64,000 bases of DNA, from positions 1 to 64,000 of the forward strand of contig JAFULR010000002.1 of the NCBI GenBank assembly GCA_017483195.1, read 5' to 3'. Origin of the DNA: Clostridia bacterium (GTDB taxonomy: Bacteria; Bacillota; Clostridia; Oscillospirales; CAG-272). Position numbers and translations under genes: made by a program. This document shows positions 26,717-35,294 of the stretch, in pieces (the stretch's first letter is position 1; every line of letters starts with the position of its first letter). The notes under the pieces are model-generated. The model ran no database searches, had not been told where the DNA came from, and saw only the letters and a program-made list of their open reading frames with translations.

Positions 26717-28309
26717 ATGGCAGATCTTACAAAAGAAATTAAGCGCAGAAGAACGTTTGCGATTATCTCCCACCCCGACGCAGGTAAAACCACGCTCACC
26801 GAGAAATTTCTTCTCTACGGCGGCGCGATACAGTCAGCGGGTACGGTAAAGGGCAAGGCAAGTGACCGCCACGCGACGAGCGACTGGATGGACCTTGAAA
26901 AGCAAAGAGGTATTTCGATCACATCGTCAGTTATGCAGTTTGAATACGACGATTATTGCATCAATATTCTTGATACACCCGGACACCAGGACTTCTCCGA
27001 GGACACCTACAGAACACTTATGGCGGCTGACAGTGCGGTAATGGTAATAGACGCGGCAAAGGGTATCGAGCCGCAGACAAGAAAGCTCTTCAAGGTCTGC
27101 GCTATGCGTGATATCCCGATATTTACCTTTATCAATAAGCTCGACCGTGAGGCGCGTGATCCCTTTGATCTTCTTGACGAGCTTGAGAGAGAGTTCGGCA
27201 TCGGTACCTATCCTATGAACTGGCCCATCGGCTGCGGAGTTAATTTCAAGGGCGTTTTCGACCGTGAAAGACGCTCCATCCTTGCCTTTGACGAGTTCCA
27301 CAGCGGACGAAACAGAATAGAGGGCATTGCCTGCGATATCACGGATATCGAAAAAATGGATTCCCTTATCGGTGAATACGACCGCAAGGCTCTTGTTGAT
27401 CAGATCGAGCTTCTTGACGTTGCAAGCTATGAATTCGACCTTGAAAAGGTGCGCCACGGAAAGCTCTCACCCGTATTTTTCGGCTCTGCTCTCAACAACT
27501 TCGGCGTTGAGCCCTTCTTAAAGACCTTCCTTGAAATGACCACCTCTCCCCTTCCTCGTCGTGCGGGTGATGATACAATAGACCCCTTCGACGAAAAATT
27601 CTCTGCCTTCGTATTCAAGATCCAGGCGAATATGAATAAAGCGCACCGCGACAGAATTGCGTTTATGCGCATCTGTTCAGGCAAGTTCGAAAGAAATAAA
27701 GAATATCTCCACGTTCAGAATAATAAGGTCGCAAAGCTCTCACAGCCCCAGCAGATGATGGCTCAGGAGAGAGAGATCGTTGACTGTGCGTATGCCGGCG
27801 ACATCATCGGTGTTTTTGATCCGGGCATTTTCTCGATTGGTGACACCGTTTGCGATCCGTCCTTAAAATTCACGTTTGAAAAGATCCCCACCTTCGCGCC
27901 CGAGCATTTCGCACTCGTTGAGCAAAAGGACTCTATGAAGCGTAAGCAGTTCGCAAAGGGCATGAATCAGATAGCGCAGGAGGGTGCTATCCAGATGTTC
28001 TTCGAGCCTAACTCAGGTATGGAACGAGTAATCGTCGGCGTTGTCGGTGTACTTCAGTTCGAGGTGCTTGAATACCGCTTAAAGCACGAATACGGCGTTG
28101 ATATCATCCGCCGTCCGATGCCTCAGCAGTACATCCGTTGGATCGAAAATAAAAACATCGTCCCCACCTCACTCACACTTGATACCGATACCAAATGGGT
28201 TCAGGACTACCGCGGAAACAATCTCCTCATCTTCCCGAGAGAATGGAGCATCCGCTGGGCACTTGAAAAGAATAAAGACCTCGTCCTTAAGGAATTTCAC
28301 GAGGGATAA
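26717..28309 (+). CDS. prfC: Peptide chain release factor 3
   Basis: A 530-aa translational GTPase that removes RF1/RF2 from the ribosome after peptide release. G1 loop SHPDAGKTTLTEK is at residues 18-30 and is followed by LLYGGAIQSAGTVKGK, characteristic of RF3. G2/G3 motifs are QRGISITSSV and DTPGHQDFSEDTYR; G4 is INKLDREARDP. Domain II and the RF3-specific C-terminal domain (PMPQQYIRWIE) follow, full length. GAGGA precedes the ATG. It is monocistronic, with its own promoter and terminator. Confidence 0.96.
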   Translation: MADLTKEIKRRRTFAIISHPDAGKTTLTEKFLLYGGAIQSAGTVKGKASDRHATSDWMDLEKQRGISITSSVMQFEYDDYCINILDTPGHQDFSEDTYRTLMAADSAVMVIDAAKGIEPQTRKLFKVCAMRDIPIFTFINKLDREARDPFDLLDELEREFGIGTYPMNWPIGCGVNFKGVFDRERRSILAFDEFHSGRNRIEGIACDITDIEKMDSLIGEYDRKALVDQIELLDVASYEFDLEKVRHGKLSPVFFGSALNNFGVEPFLKTFLEMTTSPLPRRAGDDTIDPFDEKFSAFVFKIQANMNKAHRDRIAFMRICSGKFERNKEYLHVQNNKVAKLSQPQQMMAQEREIVDCAYAGDIIGVFDPGIFSIGDTVCDPSLKFTFEKIPTFAPEHFALVEQKDSMKRKQFAKGMNQIAQEGAIQMFFEPNSGMERVIVGVVGVLQFEVLEYRLKHEYGVDIIRRPMPQQYIRWIENKNIVPTSLTLDTDTKWVQDYRGNNLLIFPREWSIRWALEKNKDLVLKEFHEG

Positions 28310-28312
28310 ACA

Positions 28313-28340
28313 AAAAAGAGGCTTTGCCTCTTTTTGTTTT
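28313..28340 (+). terminator. prfC terminator
   Basis: AAAAAGAGGC (28313-28322) and GCCTCTTTTT (28326-28335) form a 10-bp stem with a 3-nt TTT loop and a following T-rich run, directly after the prfC stop. Confidence 0.9.
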
Positions 28341-28375
28341 GTTGCTCAAATTGTTCGCACAAACCAATCGATTGT

Positions 28376-28680
28376 TTTGCACCGCTTTTTCAAAAGCGGT
28401 CGTCCGCGCGGCGTTAGCGCATGAAACGGCAATTTCTTTTTGCAAAGCTTTTTCTTTTGGGCCTTTTTTCTCAAAAGAAAAAGCGGCTAAATGGTTTTGC
28501 TATCTACAAACAGCGCCACCAACTTTAGCGATCTATTATCCATAATCCACTTTTTCTTTGTGACAAGAGCCGCAAAGAAAAAGTTCTCAAAAAGAAACGG
28601 CGAGTGCGCTCAAGCCGCGCGGCTCTGCTACGCGCAGAGCGCCACCTTTGAAAAGGTGGACGAAACAACAAGTGAGTTTG
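28376..28680. repeat. Inverted pair of degenerate hairpin repeats
   Basis: This 300-bp gap between convergent prfC and alaS has no credible gene. It contains a string of hairpins: ACCGCTTTT/AAAAGCGGT (28381-28400), a perfect 13-bp GCTTTTTCTTTTG stem (28447-28459 with 28472-28484), ACTTTTTCTTTG (28549-28560 with 28573-28584), GCTCTG/CAGAGC near 28621, and CCACCTTT/AAGGTGG near 28650. Its left half and the reverse complement of its right half follow the same order of blocks (GC-rich hairpin, CGCGCGGC, then CTTTTTCTTT), so it looks like two diverged copies of one repeat facing each other. A related single hairpin is at 47067-47109. Confidence 0.55.
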
Positions 28681-28713
28681 TGCTAACATATCAATAAATC
28701 TCCATTGTCGCAT

Positions 28714-28745
28714 ACAAAAACGACAGAGATCATTCCCTGCCGTTT
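28714..28745 (-). terminator. alaS terminator
   Basis: On the minus strand AAACGGCAGGGA and TCTCTGTCGTTT pair with two G-U wobbles (28734-28745 with 28718-28729), followed by a T run. It lies 10 bp past the alaS stop. Confidence 0.8.
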
Positions 28746-28755
28746 CTTTATTAAA

Positions 28756-31386
28756 TTATTTCGCCATTGCTTCAACTATCTCGTGAGCCTTTGCAAGAGC
28801 ATCTGCGATCTTGGATGCATCAGCGCCGCCCGCCATAGCAGAGTCGGGACGTCCGCCGCCCTTACCGCCTGTAACAGCCGCTACTGCTCCAACGAGCTTA
28901 CCTGCGTGAACACCGTTTGCAACCGCATCCTTGCCCGCAACCGCGATGAAGTTAAGCTTTCCGTGTGCATTTACGGCAAGAACCGCAACAGTATCGCTGT
29001 GTTCCGCCTTTATTTTGTCACCAAGAGTTCTTGCACTGTCAACGTCCATACCCTCAGCGTTAAAGGCAATAAGCTTAACACCCTTGATCTGCTTTGCGGA
29101 ATTAAGAACGCCGTCAAGCTTGGAAGCCGCAATCTTATTATTAAGAGCCTCTATCTCCTTCTTAAGAGAAGTGATCTCGCCCATAACAGCACTCGCTCTC
29201 TTAGTAAGATCATTTGCATTGGGAACCTTAAGCTCAGCCGCAGTTTGATTAATGAGAGATTCCTGCTTAGCGATAAGATGAAGCACGCCAAGACCTGTTA
29301 CAGCCTCGATTCTGCGAACACCTGCCGCAACGGAGGATTCGCTGATTATCTTGAAAAGACCGATCTTGCCGGTATTATCGCAGTGAGTACCGCCGCAAAG
29401 CTCTGTTGAGAAGCTTCCCATCTTAACCATACGAACAGTCTTGCCGTACTTTTCACCAAAGAGTGCCATAGCGCCCTCTTTACGAGCGGTTTCAATATCG
29501 GTTTCCTTTGTAACTATCTCGTTAGCCGCAAGCACGTGCGCATTAACGAGAGCCTCTACCTGCTTAAGCTCGCTATCCGTAAGAGCTACAAAGTGAGTAA
29601 AGTCAAAGCGGCAAACGTTTTCATCAACGTAAGAGCCTGCCTGCTCAACGTGTGTTCCGAGAACCTGACGAAGAGCCGCCTGAAGCAAGTGCGCCGCGGA
29701 GTGATTTCTCTTTATCGCGTCACGGCGAGCATCAAGAATGTCGGCAGTTACCGTATCGCCAACGTTAAGTGTGCCATTTGCTACTGTACAAAGGTGAATA
29801 TAAACACCGTCTGTTTTCTTTGTATCGTAAACGGTAAGAAGTGAGTTTTCACCGTAGATCGTACCGGTATCACCTACCTGACCGCCGCCCTCTCCGTAGA
29901 AGGGTGTCTTATCAAGAACAACTGTGCAATCGCCTTCATTAACACTTTCAACACTCTCATCGTTAACGAGAATAGCAACCACTCTTGCCACAGTTCTGTA
30001 ATCGGTATAACCCGTAAACTCCGTCTTGGGAAGATCGGCAAGGATATTCTTTGAATTGTCAGACCAACCGCTGATATTCGCTCTTGCTTCTCTTGCGCGG
30101 TTTCTCTGATCGAGCATGAGAGCCTTGAAGGTATCCTCGTCTATCTTAAGATTGTTTTCCTCTGCGATCTCTCTTGTAAGATCTATCGGGAATCCAAACG
30201 TATCGTAAAGCTTGAATACCTCTTCACCGGAGATAGTATCGCTATTTTCTTTAATTGCGCCGCGAACGAGGTCGGAAAGAATGGAAAGACCTGCGTCGAT
30301 AGTTGCATCAAAGCGCTCCTCCTCCATAGAGAGAACTCTGCGGATGTAATCGCCCTTTTCCTTAAGCTCGGGGTATGCTTCGCAGCTCTCTGCGATAGCA
30401 GCGTTAACCATATCAACAAGGAATGCGTGATTGATTCCGAGAAGCTTTCCGTGACGGCACGCGCGTCTGATGATACGGCGAAGAACGTATCCGCGTCCCT
30501 CGTTCGAGGGGATAACACCGTCTGCGATCATAAACATCGCGCTTCTTGTATGGTCAGTAATAACACGAATGGAAATATCGTTGTTTGCGTCGTTTCCATA
30601 GGTCTTACCGCAAATTTCACAAACCTTGTCAATAATTCTGCGAATTGAATCAACCTCAAACATATTGTCAACACCCTGCATTACGCAAGCCAGACGCTCA
30701 AGTCCCATACCTGTATCGATATTCTTCTGTGCAAGCTCCTCGTAAGTGCCGTCGCCCATATTGTTAAACTGGGAGAATACGTTGTTCCAGATTTCCATAT
30801 ATCTGTCGCACTCGCATCCGGGGCGGCAGTTAGGATCACCGCAGCCGTATTTTTCGCCGCGGTCAAAATAGATTTCGGAGCAGGGTCCGCAAGGACCTGT
30901 TCCGTGCTCCCAGAAGTTATCAGCCTTGCCCATACGAACAACGTGATCGGGATTTACTCCAATGCGATTTACCCAGATATCATAGGACTCATCGTCCTGC
31001 TCGTAAATCGAGGGCCAAAGAAGATTTTCAGGGATCTCAAGTTCCTTTGTAAGGAACTCCCAGCACCACTCGATAGCCTCTGCCTTAAAGTAGTCGCCAA
31101 ACGAGAAGTTACCGAGCATCTCAAAGAACGTACCGTGACGCGCGGTGTGTCCAACGCGCTCAAGGTCGGGAGTTCTGATGCACTTCTGGCAAGTGCAAAC
31201 TCTGTTTCTCGGGGGCTCTTCCTCACCTGTAAAGTACTTTTTCATAGGAGCCATACCGGAGTTGATAAGAAGAAGTGATTTGTCGTTAATAGGAACGAGC
31301 GGAAATGATTTAAGACGGAGATGTCCCTTTCTTTCAAAGAAAGCAAGATACTTTTCGCGCAGCTCGTTAAGTGAAGTCCATTTCAT
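28756..31386 (-). CDS. alaS: Alanyl-tRNA synthetase
   Basis: An 876-aa class II synthetase charging tRNA-Ala. The catalytic core starts at LNELREKYLAFFERKGH and has LLINSGMAPMKKYFTG and motif 2-like RVCTCQKCIRTPDLERVG. The editing domain carries zinc ligands in RNHSAAHLLQAALR and CGGTHCDNTG. The C-terminal DHHA1 domain ends with GKGGGRPDSAMAGG. The ATG at 31386 follows AAAGGAAAC and comes after the T-box terminator; the longer frame runs through the leader RNA and is not real. Monocistronic, regulated by uncharged tRNA-Ala through the T-box. Confidence 0.97.
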   Translation of the reverse strand: MKWTSLNELREKYLAFFERKGHLRLKSFPLVPINDKSLLLINSGMAPMKKYFTGEEEPPRNRVCTCQKCIRTPDLERVGHTARHGTFFEMLGNFSFGDYFKAEAIEWCWEFLTKELEIPENLLWPSIYEQDDESYDIWVNRIGVNPDHVVRMGKADNFWEHGTGPCGPCSEIYFDRGEKYGCGDPNCRPGCECDRYMEIWNNVFSQFNNMGDGTYEELAQKNIDTGMGLERLACVMQGVDNMFEVDSIRRIIDKVCEICGKTYGNDANNDISIRVITDHTRSAMFMIADGVIPSNEGRGYVLRRIIRRACRHGKLLGINHAFLVDMVNAAIAESCEAYPELKEKGDYIRRVLSMEEERFDATIDAGLSILSDLVRGAIKENSDTISGEEVFKLYDTFGFPIDLTREIAEENNLKIDEDTFKALMLDQRNRAREARANISGWSDNSKNILADLPKTEFTGYTDYRTVARVVAILVNDESVESVNEGDCTVVLDKTPFYGEGGGQVGDTGTIYGENSLLTVYDTKKTDGVYIHLCTVANGTLNVGDTVTADILDARRDAIKRNHSAAHLLQAALRQVLGTHVEQAGSYVDENVCRFDFTHFVALTDSELKQVEALVNAHVLAANEIVTKETDIETARKEGAMALFGEKYGKTVRMVKMGSFSTELCGGTHCDNTGKIGLFKIISESSVAAGVRRIEAVTGLGVLHLIAKQESLINQTAAELKVPNANDLTKRASAVMGEITSLKKEIEALNNKIAASKLDGVLNSAKQIKGVKLIAFNAEGMDVDSARTLGDKIKAEHSDTVAVLAVNAHGKLNFIAVAGKDAVANGVHAGKLVGAVAAVTGGKGGGRPDSAMAGGADASKIADALAKAHEIVEAMAK

Positions 31387-31389
31387 TTT

Positions 31390-31663
31390 TGTGTTTCCTT
31401 TCATAAATAAAAAATACGCCTTCATCCAATGCATAGCATAAGGACGAGGACGCTCCCGTGATACCACCTTATTTCGTCATTTTCTCGCAAAAATGACCTC
31501 TGCGGCTGATTTCAGCCTGCGCTTTAACGGGCGCACCCGACTTTCCTTTCGGAAGCAACTCAGGGATAGCTTCATATTCCCCGCTCCACCGTCTCGCACC
31601 GACCGACAGCTCTCTGAACGAGCATTGAAATACTACTTATTCCCATCAATGTTTTTTTCATAC
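31390..31663 (-). promoter_or_regulatory. T-box riboswitch of alaS
   Basis: Leader RNA that senses uncharged tRNA-Ala. On the minus strand a Stem I region with AGAGAG and GGTCGGTGCGAGAC precedes a specifier loop GAAGCTATCC, where GCT (31570-31568) is an alanine codon. The T-box core AGGTGGTATCACGGGAG lies at about 31469-31453. Downstream, CGTCCTCGTCC pairs with GGATGAAGGCG to make a terminator with a T-rich tail (about 31400-31453). When uncharged tRNA-Ala binds, the T-box core should pair with its acceptor end and the antiterminator should form. Confidence 0.93.
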
Positions 31664-31669
31664 ACGGAT

Positions 31670-31698
31670 ATATTATCACTTTTTGTGCAATTTGTCAA
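31670..31698 (-). promoter_or_regulatory. alaS promoter
   Basis: TTGACA (31698-31693), 17-bp spacer and TAATAT (31675-31670) on the minus strand: near-consensus sigma-A, just upstream of the T-box leader. Confidence 0.85.
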
Positions 31699-31706
31699 TA
31701 GAAACA

Positions 31707-31738
31707 ATAAAAAAAACGGCGAGCAAATTCTCGCCGTT
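31707..31738 (-). terminator. Terminator of the lipoprotein gene
   Basis: AACGGCGAG (31738-31730 on the minus strand) pairs with CTCGCCGTT (31723-31715), followed by eight T. It lies 5 bp after the lipoprotein stop and insulates it from the alaS promoter. Confidence 0.9.
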
Positions 31739-31742
31739 CAGA

Positions 31743-32723
31743 TTATTCAGTATATTCATCCCCATAAAGCCATAGAGCAAGATCATTCAACCAAGGACGC
31801 GAATCTATAACCGCGCCTCCGTCAAATATTTCTATATCGGCAATGATGGTTTTCTTTTTCTCCACTCCCCAGTTCCAGGCAACAATGTGAAGCTTTAACT
31901 CCGCATAAAGCTGCCTTCTGTCCACCTTGCCGCCGTTGAATATTCTTTGAGCTATCTCCGACTGATCAAGCTCATCCGAGAGAATATTCGTATATTCAAT
32001 CAAAAACTCATCCGACGTAGGCATAGCCGGAACCTCTATGCATACCGTTATGTGATCCGAATGCTCATGAACACTGTGTTTAATATAATTTGCGGGAGAA
32101 TCCGCTATCAGATGCCATTTATGCTTTACACCGAGCATCATTTGTATAAATGATATGCTGTCGGAAACACCGTAGCATAAAACTACTCTTTCACCCGAAA
32201 AAGGATCGGTAAATTCCACCTCGTCCATTCTAACGCCATCGAAATAGTAGCATCTCTCATCACCGTATTTCTTGCAAACAAATGAAACGTGCTGGGTCTC
32301 ACCGTTAATATGGCAAATACCCATCAGATTTTCCTTATAATCAGTATCGGATATAGCAAACACAGCACAATTCAATCCAATACCGTTGATATCCAGCATA
32401 AAGCATTCATCGCTTACACTAACCGTATAAACGAGCAATTTTCCATCTTCAACCAATAAGTCATCCTTGCTTTCGGAATACGTGCAAATTACGAAATATT
32501 TATCCTCATACTCAAAATATGTAACAAGATCTCTTGGATAAAACCCTAAGTTAAGGCTTCCCTCGATAGAGCTCTTTTGAACGTAATCCGTGTGAAGCTT
32601 CTCAATGCTATCGTATTCCTTTAAAACAATCACATCATCAGCAAGCCCCGATACGTCACATCCGCAAAAAAGCGCACATATCAGTAAAAGAAATGACATT
32701 AAAGCCAAAAAGCGAAATCTCAT
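31743..32723 (-). CDS. Predicted lipoprotein of unknown function
   Basis: A 326-aa protein I do not recognise. The N-terminus is a secretion signal: basic MRFRF, hydrophobic LALMSFLLLICALF, then CGC with a plausible lipid-attachment Cys22, although the residues before it (F-C-G) fit the lipobox only loosely. The mature part is mixed alpha/beta with no repeats or membrane segments, and is rich in acidic and aromatic residues (YFEYEDKYFVICTYSES, GDERCYYFDG). No catalytic motif stands out. It has its own terminator; neighbours alaS and the SASP gene give no functional hint. Probably anchored on the outer face of the membrane. Confidence 0.75.
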   Translation of the reverse strand: MRFRFLALMSFLLLICALFCGCDVSGLADDVIVLKEYDSIEKLHTDYVQKSSIEGSLNLGFYPRDLVTYFEYEDKYFVICTYSESKDDLLVEDGKLLVYTVSVSDECFMLDINGIGLNCAVFAISDTDYKENLMGICHINGETQHVSFVCKKYGDERCYYFDGVRMDEVEFTDPFSGERVVLCYGVSDSISFIQMMLGVKHKWHLIADSPANYIKHSVHEHSDHITVCIEVPAMPTSDEFLIEYTNILSDELDQSEIAQRIFNGGKVDRRQLYAELKLHIVAWNWGVEKKKTIIADIEIFDGGAVIDSRPWLNDLALWLYGDEYTE

Positions 32724-32790
32724 ATATAAAAGTACCTGTTCCTTACAACATTTATACCCATTATATACTCATTTTCTGCATTTGTCAAGC

Positions 32791-32824
32791 AAAAAAGAAG
32801 GCGCCCGATAACTCGTTCGCCCTC
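32791..32824 (-). terminator. Probable SASP gene terminator
   Basis: On the minus strand GAGGGCG (32824-32818) pairs with CGCCTTC (32803-32797, one G-U), followed by TTCTTTTTT. Lies about 70 bp past the SASP stop. Confidence 0.6.
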
Positions 32825-32893
32825 AAAAAACCTATTCAATTACATAATTTTAAAAAATCACAAAACTAAATACGTTTTTTACCTTGGAGTAAA

Positions 32894-33088
32894 TTATTTT
32901 GTGGGATGTGCGCCAAGATTGTTCTCGTAGGACTCTACCATCTTCTTGACCATCTGACCACCGATGCTACCTGCCTGACGGGACGTAAGATCACCATTGT
33001 AACCGTTATTATTTAAAGTTACACCAACCTCGTTCGCAGCCTGCATCTTAAACTGTTCAAGAGCCTTTTTAGCTGACTTGTTTGCCAT
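32894..33088 (-). CDS. Small acid-soluble spore protein, alpha/beta type
   Basis: A 64-aa DNA-coating protein made in the forespore; the family saturates spore DNA and protects it. Family marks are ALEQFKMQAANEVGV at about residues 9-23 and the second signature LTSRQAGSIGGQMVKKMVE at about 34-52. The usual protease site (Y-E-I-A before Q-E-F-G-V) reads M-Q-A-A here, lacking the Glu after which germination protease normally cuts. GGAG precedes the ATG. The 494-bp gap upstream has no gene: it holds two short hairpins (33104-33118, 33128-33142), AT-rich sequence and the pyrB terminator. I could not fix a sigma-G promoter with confidence. Confidence 0.9.
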   Translation of the reverse strand: MANKSAKKALEQFKMQAANEVGVTLNNNGYNGDLTSRQAGSIGGQMVKKMVESYENNLGAHPTK

Positions 33089-33506
33089 AGTTTTCTCCGT
33101 TCTGCCGCTACATGCGGCTATTTTTAGCCCGAAAAAATCGGGATATCTATATTATCGAGAGGCGTTGCAAACAACCTCAGCAACGCACTCTCGCATCACT
33201 AAAACCGTTCACTTCGCTTCTCTGCTATTATTGTGACCAATATCAAAAATTATATAAATGGAAATTTTTGTTTTGTTTTTTCACCAATAAAAACTACCAT
33301 ATACCTCTCTATTTGACTATGATACGCCTCGTCTCATATAGTTAATAGAAATTGTAACATTTGTGCCTTTCCTTTCAAGAAAGTTTATCAACTGTAGAAA
33401 TTATGGCATACAATATCGTTTTTTTAATAGATATACTCAAAAATTAAAAATCGGGCATCTTCAAAATGTAGTAGAAGATTTTGTATGTAAAAATCAAAGC
33501 CAAAAT

Positions 33507-33584
33507 AAAATCCACCCGCCTGTGATATGCACCCCAAAAGTTAGACACTTTGGGAGGTGCATATCATGAGCGGGTGGATTTTTT
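33507..33584 (-). terminator. Long hairpin ending the pyr operon, IS-end-like core
   Basis: A nearly continuous stem spans the whole site: AATCCACCCGC and GATATGCACC on the left (33508-33532) pair with GGTGCATATC and GCGGGTGGATT on the right (33555-33580), followed on the minus strand by ATTTTATTTT. It acts as terminator for pyrB, whose stop it overlaps. The core TGCACCCCAAAAGTTAGACA resembles, from memory, the terminal repeat of IS3-family elements, so it may be a fused pair of insertion-sequence ends adopted as a terminator. Confidence 0.6.
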
Positions 33585-34626
33585 ATTGATCGCAGTATAT
33601 GCATTTGCCGTTATCGGTAAATAAGCTCTTTATTCCTCTCTCGCTATTGGAGATGCAGTGAGGATTTGTACAGGTCTTACCTTCCATCTCCATACCAAAG
33701 CCTCTTTTGTCATCAACGCCGTGAGTTTTGAGCAGCATCAAAATCAGAGCCATTCTAATGTATCTTCCGTACTTCGCCTGATCGAAATAATGCGCTCTGC
33801 TGTCCTCATCAACGTCAACGTCGATCTCGTTTACACGGGGCAGCGGATGCATAATTGAAAGATCGCTTTTCGCAAAATCAAGCTTTGCATGATTGAGTAT
33901 GTAGGAATCCTTCAACCTCTCATATTCCTGTGCGGATTCAAATCTTTCCGCCTGAATACGTGTCATATAAAGAACGTCAAGCTCCGGAATAGCCTTTTCA
34001 AGATCAGTAACCTCAATGTATTCGCTGTTGATGAGATACTCCTCTTTAACGTAATCGGGGATCTGAAGCTCTTTCGGTGAGATAAGTACAAATTTCACAT
34101 TTTCATATCTCGACATAGCTGAAATGAGCGAATGAACGGTTCTGCCATATTTAAGATCACCGCAGATACCGATTGTCAGATTATCAAATCTTCCCTTTTT
34201 CTTATGAATAGTCAAAAGATCCGTGAGCGTCTGCGTTGGATGATAATGTCCGCCGTCGCCTGCATTGATAAGTGGAACGCTTGCCACTCTCGAGGCGACG
34301 ATGGGCGCGCCCTCCTTGGGATGGCGCATAACTATAATATCGGAATATGCGCTTACCATTCTCACAGTATCTGCAACTGTCTCTCCCTTAGCTACGGATG
34401 AGCTTGCCGCCTGATCAAAGCCAAGCACCTGACCGCCAAGGCTCATCATAGCGGATGTGAAGGACAATCGTGTTCTCGTGGAAGGCTCAAAAAAGAGCGC
34501 TCCCATAATTTTACCGCGGCATTTATCCGCATATTTCTCGGGATTATCCATTATATCGGACGCCACAGCGATAAGCTCGTCCAATTCGCTGATGCTGAAA
34601 TCAAGAATATTAATAAGATTTCTCAT
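33583..34626 (-). CDS. pyrB: Aspartate carbamoyltransferase with C-terminal zinc domain
   Basis: A 347-aa enzyme joining carbamoyl phosphate and aspartate in UMP synthesis. The catalytic chain (1 to about 305) has [12 protein letters not shown] for carbamoyl phosphate, [24 protein letters not shown] and [15 protein letters not shown]. After it, about 40 residues carry Cys319, Cys324, Cys342 and Cys345 (CTNPHC...CIYC), the same spacing and wording as the zinc domain of the regulatory chain PyrI, but with no PyrI nucleotide-binding domain. It looks like a catalytic chain fused to the PyrI zinc module only. Last gene of the pyr operon; AAGGAA precedes the ATG. Confidence 0.95.
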   Translation of the reverse strand: MRNLINILDFSISELDELIAVASDIMDNPEKYADKCRGKIMGALFFEPSTRTRLSFTSAMMSLGGQVLGFDQAASSSVAKGETVADTVRMVSAYSDIIVMRHPKEGAPIVASRVASVPLINAGDGGHYHPTQTLTDLLTIHKKKGRFDNLTIGICGDLKYGRTVHSLISAMSRYENVKFVLISPKELQIPDYVKEEYLINSEYIEVTDLEKAIPELDVLYMTRIQAERFESAQEYERLKDSYILNHAKLDFAKSDLSIMHPLPRVNEIDVDVDEDSRAHYFDQAKYGRYIRMALILMLLKTHGVDDKRGFGMEMEGKTCTNPHCISNSERGIKSLFTDNGKCIYCDQ

Positions 34627-34628
34627 TT

Positions 34629-35282
34629 TTATTCCTTAGCACCCCATACCTCAAGGTAATTCTTAATGCGCGCAACATCCTCAGCATGCGCCTCGTTCTC
34701 GGAAAGATATTCGATAATATCGTAAACGTCAACCACAGAATATACGGGGAATCCGAATTCCTCGCCAACCTCTGCCATAGCGCTCTTTGTACCCTTTCCC
34801 TTTTCCTTGCGGTCAACCATTACAAAGCAAGCGACCACCTTGGATTCAAGGGATGAAAGGATCTCCATGCTCTCGCGGATAGCAGTGCCCGCTGTGATAA
34901 CGTCCTCAACGATAACAATGCTTTCGTCCTTTTGCGGCTTGTATCCTACAAATACACCGCCCTCACCGTGATCCTTTGCCTCTTTTCTGTTAAAGAAGAA
35001 TGGCACGTCAAGTCCTGCCTTAGAAAGACCTATTGACGTTGCGACCGCGATGGAAATGCCTTTATATGCGGGGCCGTAAAGAACCGCTCTCTCATTTCCT
35101 ACCTTCTCAAGATAGCTCTTTGCATAGAATTCACCGAGCTTCGCGATCTGATCTCCCGTTTTTATCTCTCCTGCATTAATAAAATAGGGTATCTTTCTTC
35201 CGCTCTTTGCAGTAAAATCGCCGAATTTGAGAACGCCTGCGCTCTCCAAAAACTGTATAAATTCTCTCTTGTAGCCTTCCAT
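34629..35282 (-). CDS. pyrE: Orotate phosphoribosyltransferase
   Basis: A 217-aa enzyme forming OMP from orotate and PRPP. The N-terminal hood has [19 protein letters not shown]; the PRPP loop is [18 protein letters not shown] near residues 121-138; a flexible loop [11 protein letters not shown] lies between. The ATG at 35282 has GAGGTG 6 nt upstream and is preferred over a GTG three codons earlier. It is 12 bp downstream of pyrF and 2 bp upstream of pyrB. Confidence 0.96.
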   Translation of the reverse strand: MEGYKREFIQFLESAGVLKFGDFTAKSGRKIPYFINAGEIKTGDQIAKLGEFYAKSYLEKVGNERAVLYGPAYKGISIAVATSIGLSKAGLDVPFFFNRKEAKDHGEGGVFVGYKPQKDESIVIVEDVITAGTAIRESMEILSSLESKVVACFVMVDRKEKGKGTKSAMAEVGEEFGFPVYSVVDVYDIIEYLSENEAHAEDVARIKNYLEVWGAKE

Positions 35283-35294
35283 ATCATTCACCTC

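Noticed and set aside
28498..28697. Short open frames in the prfC-alaS gap
   Set aside because: They run through hairpin repeats, lack ribosome sites and have composition typical of translated repeats.
33089..33300. Sigma-G promoter for the SASP gene
   Set aside because: Expected by biology, but no -10/-35 pair with acceptable spacing could be settled on by eye.
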